From assembly GCA_002633025.1 (NCBI GenBank), contig NMRB01000730.1, forward strand, positions 7,233 to 71,232: a stretch of 64,000 nucleotides of DNA, given 5' to 3'. This document shows, in pieces, positions 11,198 to 21,726 of this stretch. Made by a program: the position numbers and the translations under genes. Every line of letters begins with the position of its first letter. Position 1 is the stretch's first letter. A model generated the notes under the pieces. That model did no database searches and was not told the origin of the DNA. It saw only the letters and a list, made by a program, of their open reading frames with translations. This DNA is from Notospermus geniculatus. Lineage: Eukaryota > Nemertea > Pilidiophora > Heteronemertea > Lineidae.

Positions 11198-11456
11198 AAT
11201 TTCCTGGTAGCCCGGGCTTGTAGGAGCACTGTGGAGCCAGACAATTGACTAAGTTGTGAAAACCTGTCTGCAGTGCTGTATTGTTACATGGGCAGGTTTG
11301 CAATATTTATCAGTTACTGTAAGAACACATTGTGTAATTCCTGGATGGGGTTGAAAAATTATGAGAACGGTGGGCCCATGTATTCTTCATTGTCAACGTA
11401 GCAATCCCATTTCCACTGTTAGTGTACGGCAGTTTTCGCAGCCTTTGGAGCGTCCT

Positions 11457-11530
11457 GCTCTACCAACAAGATGGCTGCCATGGAAGCCATTTTGCTCTAC
11501 CAACAAGATGGCTGCCATGGAAGCCATTTT
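11457..11530. repeat. Perfect 37-bp tandem duplication
   Basis: The unit starting GCTCTACCAACAAGATGGCT occurs twice without mismatch. Each has AAGATGGCTGCCATGG followed by CCATTTT, an imperfect palindrome. A related segment occurs at about 11634-11670. It interrupts no gene. The reading frames over it are incidental. Confidence 0.85.
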
Positions 11531-11696
11531 GAATTTCATTACCAGATCATAATTGAAGAACCGCTGGATAATTTGATCCATATTTTCTGTGGTGGGTAGA
11601 GGGTGACTCCTGATAATTTAGACCTGCTGCTCTGCCAAAATGGCTGCCAAGGTGGCCATTTTGAATTTCATTTCTGGACAATAGCTACACATGGGC

Positions 11697-11822
11697 AGTG
11701 TTTCCGCCAGGAATTTTTTTGAGGGGGGATAAAGAGAAAATTTGACAGAATTCTTGGTCGAAAACACAAATTTGACTTTTTAAGGGGGGATATCCCCCTT
11801 CCCCCCCTTTGGCGGAAACACT
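11697..11822. mobile_element. Short MITE with CAGTGTTTCCGCCA termini
   Basis: A 126-bp element bounded by CAGTGTTTCCGCCAGGAATT and CCTTTGGCGGAAACACTG. G-rich and C-rich tracts pair inside. CAGTG ends are typical of hAT-type MITEs. It has no coding capacity. Confidence 0.8.
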
Positions 11823-12463
11823 GATGGGCTGATGGGTAGCAATCGCTCTGTGGGACAATTTTACTGGATGTTGTGAGTCCACGGTGGTGCAGTGTTAGCA
11901 TCTTGATTTGTGTCTGAGAGGCAGTTGGTGAAATCCCAACCTCTCATCCTCATATCACTTGTCTGAAATAATCAAGTGAAGCATGAATGAGCTGAGGTTT
12001 CTGGAGAGACTAGATTAATAATGTGAAGTGATTTGAGAGTATATTACAGTCGCAATCTGTCGGCTTAATCTTTCTCAACAAGGTGAGGTCACTACCCGCT
12101 GCTCTTCTAACATCTGGTGACCTTGACCTCCTTGGGACAGATTACAACAGACAACACAAGTAGTTGATGGTTGAAGAACTCTTGAAGGAGACTGTTGTCT
12201 GGATCTGATAGCCACAAAGTTGAGATCAATGAACTTGGACTTGGTGGAGACTTCCAGTAGTCATTCTAGTGTCTAAAACTGATAGCGCAGAGCAATGAGT
12301 CATTTGGTCGAATATCATGACCCAAGAAGAACTACAGACATTTACATTGAAGTTATTGATGGCTCGCCCTGACTGAAGTCAGAAACTATCTCCATTTCTG
12401 TATCTGTGTTGCCAGCTTCAGATCCAGGCTTTTACCACGGTACGGTGTGGGCGGCCTGAAAGG

Positions 12464-12742
12464 TCAAGGTCAACAATACCAGCTCAATGAAGGTCAAGGT
12501 CATCAGTGCCAGTTGGTTGAGGTCAAGGTCATCAGTGCCTGTTGGTTAAAGTCAAGGTCATTGGATAAGGTCAAGGTCATCAGTACCAGTGTGATGAGAT
12601 CAAGGTCATCAGTGCCAGTCAGCTGAAGTCAATGTCATCAGTGCCAGTTGGTTGAAGTCAAGGTCATCAATTGGATAAGAGTCAAGGTCATCAGTGTCAG
12701 GTGGTTGAAGTCAAGGTCATCAGTTGGATAAGGTCAAGGTCA
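12464..12742 (+). repeat. Minisatellite with ten TCAAGGTCA motifs
   Basis: An irregular tandem array with units of about 27-38 bp built from AAGGTCATCAGTGCCAGTTG plus a GGTTGA or GGATAA linker. TCAAGGTCA is present exactly ten times, and one further unit has TCAATGTCA. This 9-mer is the extended half-site bound as monomer by NR5A (SF-1/FTZ-F1) and ERR nuclear receptors. Function here is inference, and a simple repeat could give the same pattern by chance descent. Confidence 0.85.
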
Positions 12743-13110
12743 TCAGTGCCAGTTGGATGAGGTGAAAGACATTGGACAAGTTTACTGGGGAATGAAAATA
12801 ATGGCGTTGATGCCATACAAAATCAGGATAATTCATCCCTAGCCATTATGTCTTCATTCATTGACACTGCTGTGACTGCATCACAAAGTACTTTTGTCAT
12901 GCAGACCTTTGTTGATGAAATCAACAGTGTTGTTGTTAGTATGCATTACACCAGTCCCATCCTCATTAAATATTTGGAAAGTGTTCCCTTATAAAGTCAA
13001 GTACTGTTCAACAGCAGCTGATAACGGATCCATTGAGGATGCCGTGGACATCATCAAACAGGCTCTTATCTACTGACGTACTATGGTCTCAGCATAATTC
13101 CGCTATCAAG

Positions 13111-13588
13111 GAGCGGTAATAGCTCAGTGGTTACGATGTCGGCTTAGCGAGCGGCAGGTCCGGGGTTCGAATCCAGCCTGTGCCACATGGGATTAACCAT
13201 CCCTGGCTCTTCAGGTCCATTGCATGGGAAAGTATTACCCATGATGCCTTGTACTGTGTGCCTTTGCAAAGGCAAGTAAAAGACCCCATCCAAGTGAGGA
13301 ACACGAGTAGCTTGAGAGATGGTCTCTTCCATAGAGGCTTTGCAATGACGTCATCCTGGTGGCCATTCTGGAGGACACAGAGCGCAGAGGTGTGAGGCGA
13401 CCGTGACATGACTTGCGTGAAGTGCCCCATGCCATTGTTTGACGTAACGTCATTTGGGCATGCACGGCTCATTTTGCGTGTCCTCCAGCATGGCCATTTG
13501 TGACGTCATATGCAAAGCCTCTATACCTCAATACTATGGCCAATAATGCTTTGGCTTTAGCCCTGATGGAAAAATCCAATCCAATATA
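13111..13588 (+). mobile_element. tRNA-derived SINE family 1, interrupted by a MITE
   Basis: The head has TAGCTCAGTGGTTACGA (A box) and GGGGTTCGAATCCAGCC (B box). The body has CCATCCCTGGCTCTTCAGG, TTTGCAAAGGCAAGTAAAAG and ACCCCATCCAAGTGAGGAA. The tail (GGCCAATAATGCTTTGGC, CCCTGATGGAAAAATCC) resumes after the family 1 MITE at 13332-13525. Other copies: 19630-19895, 53846-54315, 60412-60680 and minus-strand 55185-55380. Confidence 0.88.
13332..13525 (+). mobile_element. MITE family 1, copy C, nested in a SINE
   Basis: A copy of about 194 bp with ends TAGAGGCTTTGCAATGACG and TGCAAAGCCTCTATA. It interrupts the SINE at 13111-13588: SINE sequence ending CTCTTCCA stops at its left edge and resumes at its right edge toward GGCCAATAATGCTTTGG, as in the uninterrupted copy at 60412-60680. 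The flanking TA fits a TA target duplication. Both ends retain TGACGTCA. Confidence 0.9.
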
Positions 13589-13994
13589 TCCAGCCTCTTA
13601 TCTACTTACTTCAGAACGTTCTCCAACATAACTCCTCTATCACCCATAGGACCCTGAATCTATATTTCATAAGGTGACCTGCATATTCAGTATTGTGTCT
13701 GGGTATGGTTACTTTATCGGAGATCATTCCTATAGAATTTTTCCTCACCCTTGTCACCCAGCGCCTGTCATTGATTGGACGCCGTGCTCCGAACTGATCG
13801 TCGCGAATCCCCCAAGTGAGGATGTGTTCTTGAAAAATTGACATTTCCCTGTGCCTGGATACGATATTTTATCCTTAGGTAATGATAGTCCATCATAAAG
13901 AGGATGATGGTGACATCAATGACAAGAAATTTGTTTATGTGTTTCACCCGGCAGCATTTTAAGTTCCAAAGGTTGTGAAGACGTTGAACTTTCT

Positions 13995-14126
13995 AGCTGC
14001 GCTTCCATTACAGAAAAAGCTTGTCTCGGCTTATTCTGCTTCCATTACAAAATGTCCGTGTTTAATAAGTCCGGTTCTATTGAGTGCGGATCTATTAAGC
14101 TTGGATAGAATAGCTGGCTGGCTTAA
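13995..14126 (+). mobile_element. Partial TIR element (TAGCTGCGCTTCCATTA end)
   Basis: It matches the left half of the element at 23139-23576: TAGCTGCGCTTCCATTACAG, GGCTTATTCTGCTTCCATTA, TCCGTGTTTAATAAGTC and GGATCTATTAAGCT. It stops at the TAGACAAATC element, so its right part is missing or displaced. Confidence 0.75.
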
Positions 14127-14371
14127 TAGACAAATCCCAAATTCCCAGATCTGTGCACTTCCGCCGAAATCGCAAACACAACCTCGACCTGAAACCAGCT
14201 GACGTGGCGCAATCCATGATTCAGCAATGGTCGACTCTGACGCAACGTCGTCGAAGTCACTGTCGTGGGGTTCTCTGTGTCACGTCATTCAGTTTCAGAT
14301 CGAGGTTGTGTTTGCGATTTTGGCGGAAGTGCACAGATCTTTCTCGTTTACGTGAATTTGGGATTTGTCTA
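14127..14371. mobile_element. Foldback MITE (TAGACAAATCCC ends), copy 1
   Basis: The arms TAGACAAATCCCAAATTCCC and GTGAATTTGGGATTTGTCTA pair. Inside, GTGCACTTCCGCCGAAATCG pairs with CGATTTTGGCGGAAGTGCAC, and ACAACCTCGA with TCGAGGTTGT, giving an almost continuous palindrome of about 245 bp. A second copy is at 21864-22110. Flanking TA fits TA target duplication. Confidence 0.85.
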
Positions 14372-14427
14372 TTAAGTGGCAGGTGATGAAAAAACCAATG
14401 AAAAAGGTGCCGATAACGTTCCACTGC

Positions 14428-15908
14428 AGGCCTTGTCTTTTGAAAAGCGCAGGCGAGTGATAAATTGCTCACCTACTTCATCCCAGGCGAGTGATTTTTA
14501 GCTCACCTGTGGTGAGCTTATACAATGGTTGTGTGTCCGTCGTCCGTCGTCGTCTGTCGTCGTCCGTCGTCGTTGTCCGTTAGCAGGGCACGTTTCGTAA
14601 CCGCTGGAGCTATTGATCTAAAACTTGGTACATATACACCTCTACGTCAGATGACCTACCACACTAAGTTTCGGTCCGATTCGATTCTTGGCTTGGCCAC
14701 CAGGTGGCTAAAACCGAAAACACAAAAAGAAAAAAGTGCAATAACTCCTGAACTAATGACAGGATCATCTCCAAATTTTTATCATAGGTGTATCTAATGA
14801 GGATACATAACATATATAACGGGTTTTTGATTTGACCTACTTTTCAAGGTCACAGAGGTCAAAGTTCGAAATTTTTCCTTTTGGTGGCACGTTTCGTAAC
14901 CGCGGGTGCTATTGACCTGAAACTTGGTACATATATACCCCTATGTCAGATGACCTACTACACCAAGTTTCGGTCCGATTCCACTCTCAGCTTGGCCACC
15001 AGGTGGCAGAAACTCAAAACATGAAAAGTGCAATAACTCCTGAACTAATGACTGGATCACCTCCAAATTTTTATCATAGGTGAATCTGCTGAGGGGACAT
15101 TACATATATAAAGGATTTTTGGTTTGACCTACTTTTCAAGGTCACAGAGGTCAAAGGTCAAAATTTTGCCTTTTGGTGGCACGTTTCGTAACCGTGGGTG
15201 CTATTGGCCTGAAACTTGGTACATATATACCCCTATGTCAGATGACCTATGACACCAAGTTTCGGTCCGATTTGACTCTTAGCTTGGCCACCAGGTGGCA
15301 GAAACTCAAAACACGAAAAGTGCAATAACTCCTGAACTAATGACTGGATCACCTCCAAATTTTTATCATAGGTGAATCTGCTGAGGGTACATTACATATA
15401 TAAAGGATTTTTGGTTTGACCTACTTTTCAAGGTCACAGAGGTCAAAGTTCAAAATTTTGCCTTTTGGTGGCACGTTTCGCAAGTGCTTGGGCTATTGAC
15501 CTGAAACTTGGTACGTATACACCCCTATGCCAGATGACCTATGACACCACGTTTCGGTCCGATTCGATTCTTGGCTTGGCCACTATCGACTTTGGCATAT
15601 GTCAAAAATTCTCAAGCTAGAATGTTTTGACCTTGAAATTTTGACCGTAATCATGGCCCTGGAACTCACGGCCTGGAGCATTTCGATTTTACATTTGTTC
15701 TTCTGGTACGTTGACACAGGTGAGCACATGGTCCATGGACCATTTCATCAGTGAAATGGATGAAATTAGGCCTACATACACTGTAAACTGCCCTTTCTGA
15801 GGTGAGCTTTTCTCTTCTAAGGTGAGTGGAAAACCACTCACCTAAAATCCATTTTAGGCGAGCTATGGTGTGGGCGAGTGATCGCTCGCCTTAAAAGACA
15901 AGGCCTGC
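14428..15908. mobile_element. TIR element with about 300-bp internal tandem repeats (type I)
   Basis: It is bounded by AGGCCTTGTCTTTTGAAAAG and TTAAAAGACAAGGCCT, followed inward on both sides by GGCGAGTGAT and AGCTCACC motifs. Inside are a GTCC/GTCGTC simple tract (14534-14580) and three full plus one partial repeat of 292-300 bp (from about 14583, 14883, 15175 and 15468), each with CACGTTTCG, ACTTGGTACATATA, CCACCAGGTGGC and TGACCTACTTTTCAAGGTCA. A 20-bp perfect direct repeat (TGCCGATAACGTTCCACTGC) flanks it at 14408-14427 and 15913-15932. No protein is encoded. Confidence 0.85.
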
Positions 15909-17225
15909 CACTGCCGATAACGTTCCACTGCGACACTCCGACAGCCCAAATAATGGATAGTGCTAGACACAGTGCAGTAACAATCTGACTAGACTAGACA
16001 TAAGGTGCGACGATCACCATCCCCAGCCTAATTTCCCACATTTTATTGACCTCCTGGATCAGTATGGCACCTGATCTCTATAGTACTGAGACGGTGACAG
16101 CCGAGTCCATGTCTCACTGGGGATAGAACCTTCTCAGACAGCATTACCCATAATCAGACAGAACCAAATCACACACCTGATATTCTTTATAATAACACGT
16201 CTCTTATCCACCTGCACCACTCAAACGAATGAAGGTGTGCAGCGCCGTCATCAGGATAATGGTGTCATGCATAAGTCGATTTTATAAGCTTCTGACACCT
16301 TACTTATGCAACGGAATACATACTGTCAGCAGTTTGCAGTACATTATCTGGGATTTACTACAGTATGCCCACGCCTTACTTTAACCCAAGCCCAAATGTC
16401 AGTACATGTACCAAATCAATTTTTCATCAAAGACTATCTGGAAAACCTGGGAACCAGTGTAAAGGCCTGTAAAGAGAGCGCGGCCTGTGTATCGCTCAAA
16501 ACTCGAATGCAGCAAAGCTCATCTACCCCCAGGTTGGAGCAGACAGCATCTTCTGTTAAGTTCTCAAAAATCCTTGCGAATGAATTGGAAAGAATTTGAA
16601 GAAATATTCTTCAGATGGTTGATAGGAACAACCTTTCTTGAAATATTCTTCAATCGATACCAAAGGATGTGAGAAATATTTGACAGAAGTTGTCCTCTGC
16701 TGGACTCTGGGAGCAGATGAGTTAATAGACAGCTGCAGCTAAGGTTTTCTTTCCAGTGCTGCAGTTTCCTCTGCTCTACATCAAATTCACCCAATGTTGT
16801 CAATGGAACTAATAATGCCACATTTGGCACTCGATGCTGGATTTGATCTTACCCGTTATTTGTCACTTTAAAACCCTGTTTTAGCATCTCTCCTTTCCCC
16901 AGATACATCTATTTTTCAGTGCCGGAGCTCAGCTCTCCAACTTTGACCGAAGTTTCAAACCGGTCCATCCGTCACTGCTAAAACCATCAGATAAGGCCAC
17001 AGACAAACTGAAATAACACCTTATCATCACCATGCAGACTGACAAATTCATCCCGTCATTATCAGTCCAGCATCACTTAACTGACCCATCCCTTGCCCAA
17101 CCTCAGGATGAGGACACGCTGCATGAATGATATCACATATAATCATCTACAACCTGAGCTGCTGTAGCTGGACGCTCTGTGCCTTGTGTTGTTAGAGCAA
17201 AATGTGTGATATCTCAAATTCATCT

Positions 17226-17600
17226 GAGAATGAGGAACCCGCATGCCGGAAATCCCGACAGGTCGGCGCTGCGAGCAGTGCGACCAAAACGACGTCATTG
17301 ACGTCGTTTTATGTGTTGACGCTACGTCATGAAAAAATCAGCTGTACACTTTCTACAGGAAAATTGAGATAAAGACGTTGCCGAAATCGTCACCTATGTC
17401 TTCATTTTAAGGAAACAAAGCACCGCAAAATGTAGACATTTTCATCTGTTACAAGATGGTGTCAATTTTAATGCCAGGCGAACGAAACAAACGGGTGCTT
17501 TTCACACCAGAAATAAATGGAAATAACGTTAGAAAAAAGAATCTTCGGTCGCACTGCTCACAGCGCCACGTCGTGACGTTAGTTCCTCCGGTTCCCCATT
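17226..17600. mobile_element. TIR element with GAGGAAC ends and central CRE palindrome
   Basis: GCTGCGAGCAGTGCGACC at about 17268-17285 is the inverted copy of GGTCGCACTGCTCACAGC at about 17548-17566. Outer ends GAGGAACC and GGTTCC are roughly paired. It includes the 25-bp palindrome AAAACGACGTCA / TTGACGTCGTTTT at 17286-17310. The element was recognised only from its symmetry. Confidence 0.65.
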
Positions 17601-18132
17601 GACTGCCTGATTTGGCCAACCATTCCCGCCAGCCTAGATGAGTACACAGTGTGTAGAATATTGCAATAAACCATGATAACGCCTTCCGCATCTTCCCAAT
17701 GTGTCAATTCTAGTGCCTGCCAGTGTCATGTACATTGCAGTTCAACCTGACCCTTGTGCATTGAATCCATCGGCAAGCAATGCACTGTAGCGCAGCATCG
17801 AATACATTACCCATGATCCTCTATGAGTCATCGGCGGATCAATCCATTATTTAATAGTTGCTCCCGGTTGATGAAGTGACAACTTGGGTTGGAAGAAATA
17901 CACAATAGAGAATACTGGTGTCTCTTGGTGTAAAGTTTAACATATCAAATGAAAGATTAGTTGTGTCAAGATTCCCTCTGCGGGAAGTTAGGAGAGAATG
18001 TAAATGACAGGCAGGCTTGTCAGTTTCTTTGTCAGTATGGCTGCTTTTCATCTGTATCATCTGTATGAAAACACAGAAGTTGTGATCCTACGGGAGGATG
18101 TCAGACGGAGTGGTGCAGTGGAGACATTAGCG

Positions 18133-18352
18133 AGGTTAAGATCTGGCTCCCACTCCGCTCCGACTCCGAGGTGCTAAAATTCGGATTTTTCAAGTCGGAG
18201 ATAAATTTACCACCCAGGCGGGGTTCTATTCGTTCTCCTGAATGAGTAAACACCATTGCTTTGGAAAACCCCGTTGTATTTGATGACATAGTTCCCAAAA
18301 AAGGAATCCTCTGGAGTCGGAGTCGAGATTCGGAACGTTATCTGAACCTCCC
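18133..18352. mobile_element. Foldback element with GAGGTTAAGATC ends
   Basis: Left GAGGTTAAGATCTGGCTCCC and CCGACTCCGAGG pair imperfectly with right TGGAGTCGGAGTCGAGATTC and ACGTTATCTGAACCTC. It lies between SINE-like flanks (GGAGTGGTGCAGTGGAGAC on the left and GGGTTTGATCCCC on the right), suggesting insertion into a tRNA-like sequence. Confidence 0.6.
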
Positions 18353-18557
18353 TATTGCCCCTGTCACCTCTGCAGGTTTGGGGTTTGATCCCCGTTTGGA
18401 TCTGCTCTTCATGTGATAGAGAGGGTGACACTCTTTGACAGTTGGCCAGGCACGCCGCTTTCCTCCTCTCCTGCATTGTATATTCACCCATTGTCGTCTA
18501 AAGAGAAATTATGCCATATAGTGGCTCAGCCCTTTAGATCTCAGTCAAATTAAAAAT

Positions 18558-18759
18558 AAGGGGCTGTTCGTTTTCGTCAATTGAGGAATCTGAGTTGTGA
18601 TCCTTGAGAAAATGGAGAAAGCTATGAAGCTGCAAATTGCAGCAATTATTCTGTACAGCACAACAAATAATCCCTGCTATTTGCAAGTAGATAGCTTTTT
18701 CCGTTTTCCCAAGGATCACAACTCAGATTCCTCAAGTGACGAAAACGAACAGCCCCTTT
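18558..18759. mobile_element. Near-perfect foldback MITE, arms of about 85 bp
   Basis: AAGGGGCTGTTCGTTTTCGT at the left and ACGAAAACGAACAGCCCCTT at the right are perfect inverted ends. Pairing continues through TTGAGGAATCTGAGTTGTGA / TCACAACTCAGATTCCTCAA and TCCTTGAGAAAATGGA. Reading frames seen on both strands (for example SSIDENEQP and SSDENEQP) are mirror translations of the two arms, not proteins. Confidence 0.9.
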
Positions 18760-18948
18760 ATTACAAAAAAGATGGTGTCCTCTTTGGTGCTTTGGTCCTC
18801 TTTCTGTGCTTGAGAGTAATGTCTTCCCAGGTCTGCTCAGTCCCAGTATGCATATAAAAATTGTGAAATTGGCCTCATTCGACATATGTGGGCGAGGCCT
18901 AGTACAGCAGCAAACAAATGGTAAATTCTTCTGCGTTTCACAGAGAAC

Positions 18949-19057
18949 CATTCTCCCAAAGCAGGGGTTTTTACCTCACTCCTCTCCATCCACTCGCATG
19001 TGTGAGTGTACTAGTATATGAAGAGGAACCAGACCAAAGCCCTGCTATGGGAGGATG
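18949..19057 (-). mobile_element. MITE family 3, copy 2
   Basis: The left arm CATTCTCCCAAAGCAGGGG and right arm AAGCCCTGCTATGGGAGGAT place it in the family of 3938-4045, in the opposite orientation. The centre around CGCATGTGTGAGTGTAC is diverged. Confidence 0.85.
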
Positions 19058-19629
19058 CAGAGAACAGTGTCAGGTTGTGTATTTCAAGTCAGTAAGCTTT
19101 TCGCATAGCTTCTTCAGAAGACTTCCAGCTGTGGTTAGGTTCAGTTTTGTGGCACTAAAATTGTGCATGATATCTGTAGTTTAATGTAGAGTTATCGCTT
19201 CCAAGTTAATTTGAATCGAGCTTAAACCAATACTCGTGGTTTTGCTGTAAAAATTGTAACTTTTAAAAATCCTTCACCAACTGCAAGCCTGTATGTACAT
19301 GTACATGGTGTATCATGTCTATATGTCTATATCATGTATACACTGTGTTGAATGCACAAGCAATTTTGCGTAGGAGAGTCTGAGTAGTTCCGCGCTGGAT
19401 TAGACACGCTAGGTGTTCGGAAAGGCCACCTGTCCCTATAATGAGAGAAATCAATCCAGCGGTGATGAGTCATCGGAACGCGCTAATCGAAATGTTTGAA
19501 TTTACGAGTTTACGTCTTCACCTCGGTAACGTAATTACCGGTGGAGTACGATGGTTGTGTACAGATGGAGGTCTGCTCTTCCACATCTACAACTCGTCAA
19601 TAACAGGTTCCTCCACTGGAGGAGTCTTG

Positions 19630-19895
19630 ATACTCGAGTGGTTATCACGATCCTCAGCAAGCAGCAGGTCCCGGGTTCGAATCATCCCTGGCTCTTTGCG
19701 TCCATCAACTGGGACAGTAGTAACTGCTACTGTGCCTTGTACTTTGTGCGTTTGCAAAGGCAAGTAAAAGATGCCATCCAGTGAGGAACATGAGTAGCTT
19801 GAGACACATAAGTAGCTTGAGATGGCCTCGATACTTGCCGGGCCAATGATGCTATGGCTTCGGCACTGACGGAAAAAACCTGATACAATACAGTA
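19630..19895 (+). mobile_element. SINE family 1, full copy
   Basis: It contains CGAGTGGTTATCACG and CCCGGGTTCGAATC (A- and B-box-like), ATCCCTGGCTCTTTGCGTCC, TTGCAAAGGCAAGTAAAAG, GTGAGGAACATGAGTAGCTT (duplicated locally) and the GGCCAATGATGCTATGGC tail. It is not interrupted, so it serves as a reference for the nested copies. Confidence 0.85.
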
Positions 19896-20467
19896 CTCCC
19901 CCTGTTGTCTTCCACACCTTCAGCAATCAGAGTAGAGCGATTTGCCCAAGGAATCAAGAAATATTCACGGACCGGGTGTGCCCCCTGGATCCGCACCTGC
20001 TTGGCTCTCAAATCAGTCTTCTTTTAAGATGAACATAGCACCTCAGAGTTGCTGACCCAGATTCTTGACTTTGGCCACTCCGGCTCCAAGTGGGTGGAAA
20101 CTTATGCAAGGATTATTCGTCATCCGGATGTATCTCATAATTTTTGTGGTAAAAATATGAAACCCAACACTCGCCTACAGAAAATACGAATATCATAGCC
20201 ATGCGGATCAAAATCTCGTGTTTCTTCTTTTTCACGTTCTTGGTGAAGACAGCTGTAGGCGTCAGCACTCAACATCCTTAGGCTAAAGATGGTGATAATG
20301 ATGATTATGCTAAGCAGAATCTTTGGTATGGTTGGTCTTTTTCCTGCGTAATATGAACTTGGTATTAATTGAAGATGGCATAAAGATTGGGTGGGGAGAA
20401 ATCATGTTACGATGATCCAATTGTCATGGGACATCATCTTAATTCTTTGTCGAAACTGGCTGAAGGA

Positions 20468-20592
20468 CATTCCATGGACTTTTTGTCCCTGGACATTTTG
20501 TCCCGGAGGATATTTTGCCCTTGGACTTTTTGTACATGAACTTCATGTCTCCAAGAACTTTTTCATCCCAGATATTTCCTAGGGGACAAAAT
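20468..20592. repeat. GGACATTTTGTCC-type degenerate tandem repeat
   Basis: Units of 20-24 bp combining GGAC, TTTTTGTCC and ATTTTGTCCC follow one another, ending with GGGGACAAAATGTCC. Similar material is at 34030-34110, 44875-44940 and 51350-51680. It is low in coding likelihood although open in one frame. Confidence 0.7.
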
Positions 20593-20859
20593 GTCCTCTA
20601 ACCCACAGACACCTCAACTGAGCAGACTTTCAAAGATTTTGTCTTCTTTTGAACATGAATTTTTAGGCCTAACAAAATGTGACCCCCACTCCAGTAAAAG
20701 CAGGTGCTTGTCGCGAGTGATCATCACTGGTCATCAGTTTACTCAACTATCACTGCTGTCCACTACTGTTGTCAACCTGCATAGACATACATAACCCTTT
20801 CCTCGGTTGTGACAAGCACCTACTTTGCTGGCGCAGGTCACAAATATCCTCCCACTCTT

Positions 20860-20994
20860 AAGCTACGTTTACTGGCGCATATGGATTCAGTCCGTTTCCA
20901 GTCCATAAAAAACTGATCAAATGGACTTCTGCATTGTTGTATCCGGAAAACTAGGGGTAGACGGACCGGATCCATGCGCCAGTAAATGTAGCTT
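20860..20994. mobile_element. MITE with AAGCTACGTTTACTGGCGCA termini
   Basis: A 135-bp element. AAGCTACGTTTACTGGCGCA pairs with TGCGCCAGTAAATGTAGCTT, with one mismatch. The inner ATGGAT...GTCCGT region is also partly symmetrical. It is non-coding. Confidence 0.85.
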
Positions 20995-21726
20995 TAGTCT
21001 GTCATGTGTAATCACGATAAAAAACTTTGAGGACACTTGGTGATCATTCCTTAGTTTCTTTTGCTGAAACCTGTTTCTGGAAACATTTGTTGAGGTCATT
21101 GCACTGTTGGCATTGATCCTCTGAAGTATCTTTTTCCCCGCCTGGAGATAAACAGCTCTGTCACTAGATTCAGTGGCTCCATTCAGTGAAATCCAGTAAG
21201 ATGTGTTCCGTTTGCGAGGTCATTCAGTGGATTAGGGAAATGGGAAGAAATAGAACAACATTGTTGCAGTACCGGTATCAGAAAAAAATGTTGACGAATG
21301 GAAATATAGAGAATGCCGCCTTCCTGAAAGCTGCAGCTGATAAAAGTGTTAACTTAGTTAAAGCCCTGAGTGCCATTGATATGAAGTTTTTTTAGGTCTC
21401 GCTTGCTAATTGCCCTCCAAAAATAAACTACTGTTGTCCATTGACATTTGAAGTGGCACTAGATATCGGCTGTGAGGTTTATAATTAATTGTATTGATTC
21501 CGGTTCAGTTAGTGTTAATTGTTTATGATTCACACTGAAATAATGGGCAGAATTGAACTTATGTCATACAGGATGTATGTGTCTCTGACATTTTGCAGTC
21601 ATACTCGGATAAGTTTCGGAGGCCTTGTGTAAGTGATATGTGAACCTGTAAAAGTAGGTCAGTCAGTGGGACCTGGAAATTATGTAGAGCGGGCAATGTA
21701 GGGGGGCAGTTCCTCCAACATTACTA

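Noticed and set aside
13111-13190. Possible functional tRNA gene
   Set aside because: A and B boxes are present, but the acceptor stem does not pair and the same head continues into the SINE body seen elsewhere.
14525-14797. 90-codon frame starting in a GTCGTC tract
   Set aside because: It is internal to the TIR element with 300-bp repeats. The same frame is broken in the other units.
18534-18857. Two opposite-strand frames sharing SDSS-DENEQP
   Set aside because: They are translations of the two arms of a foldback MITE.
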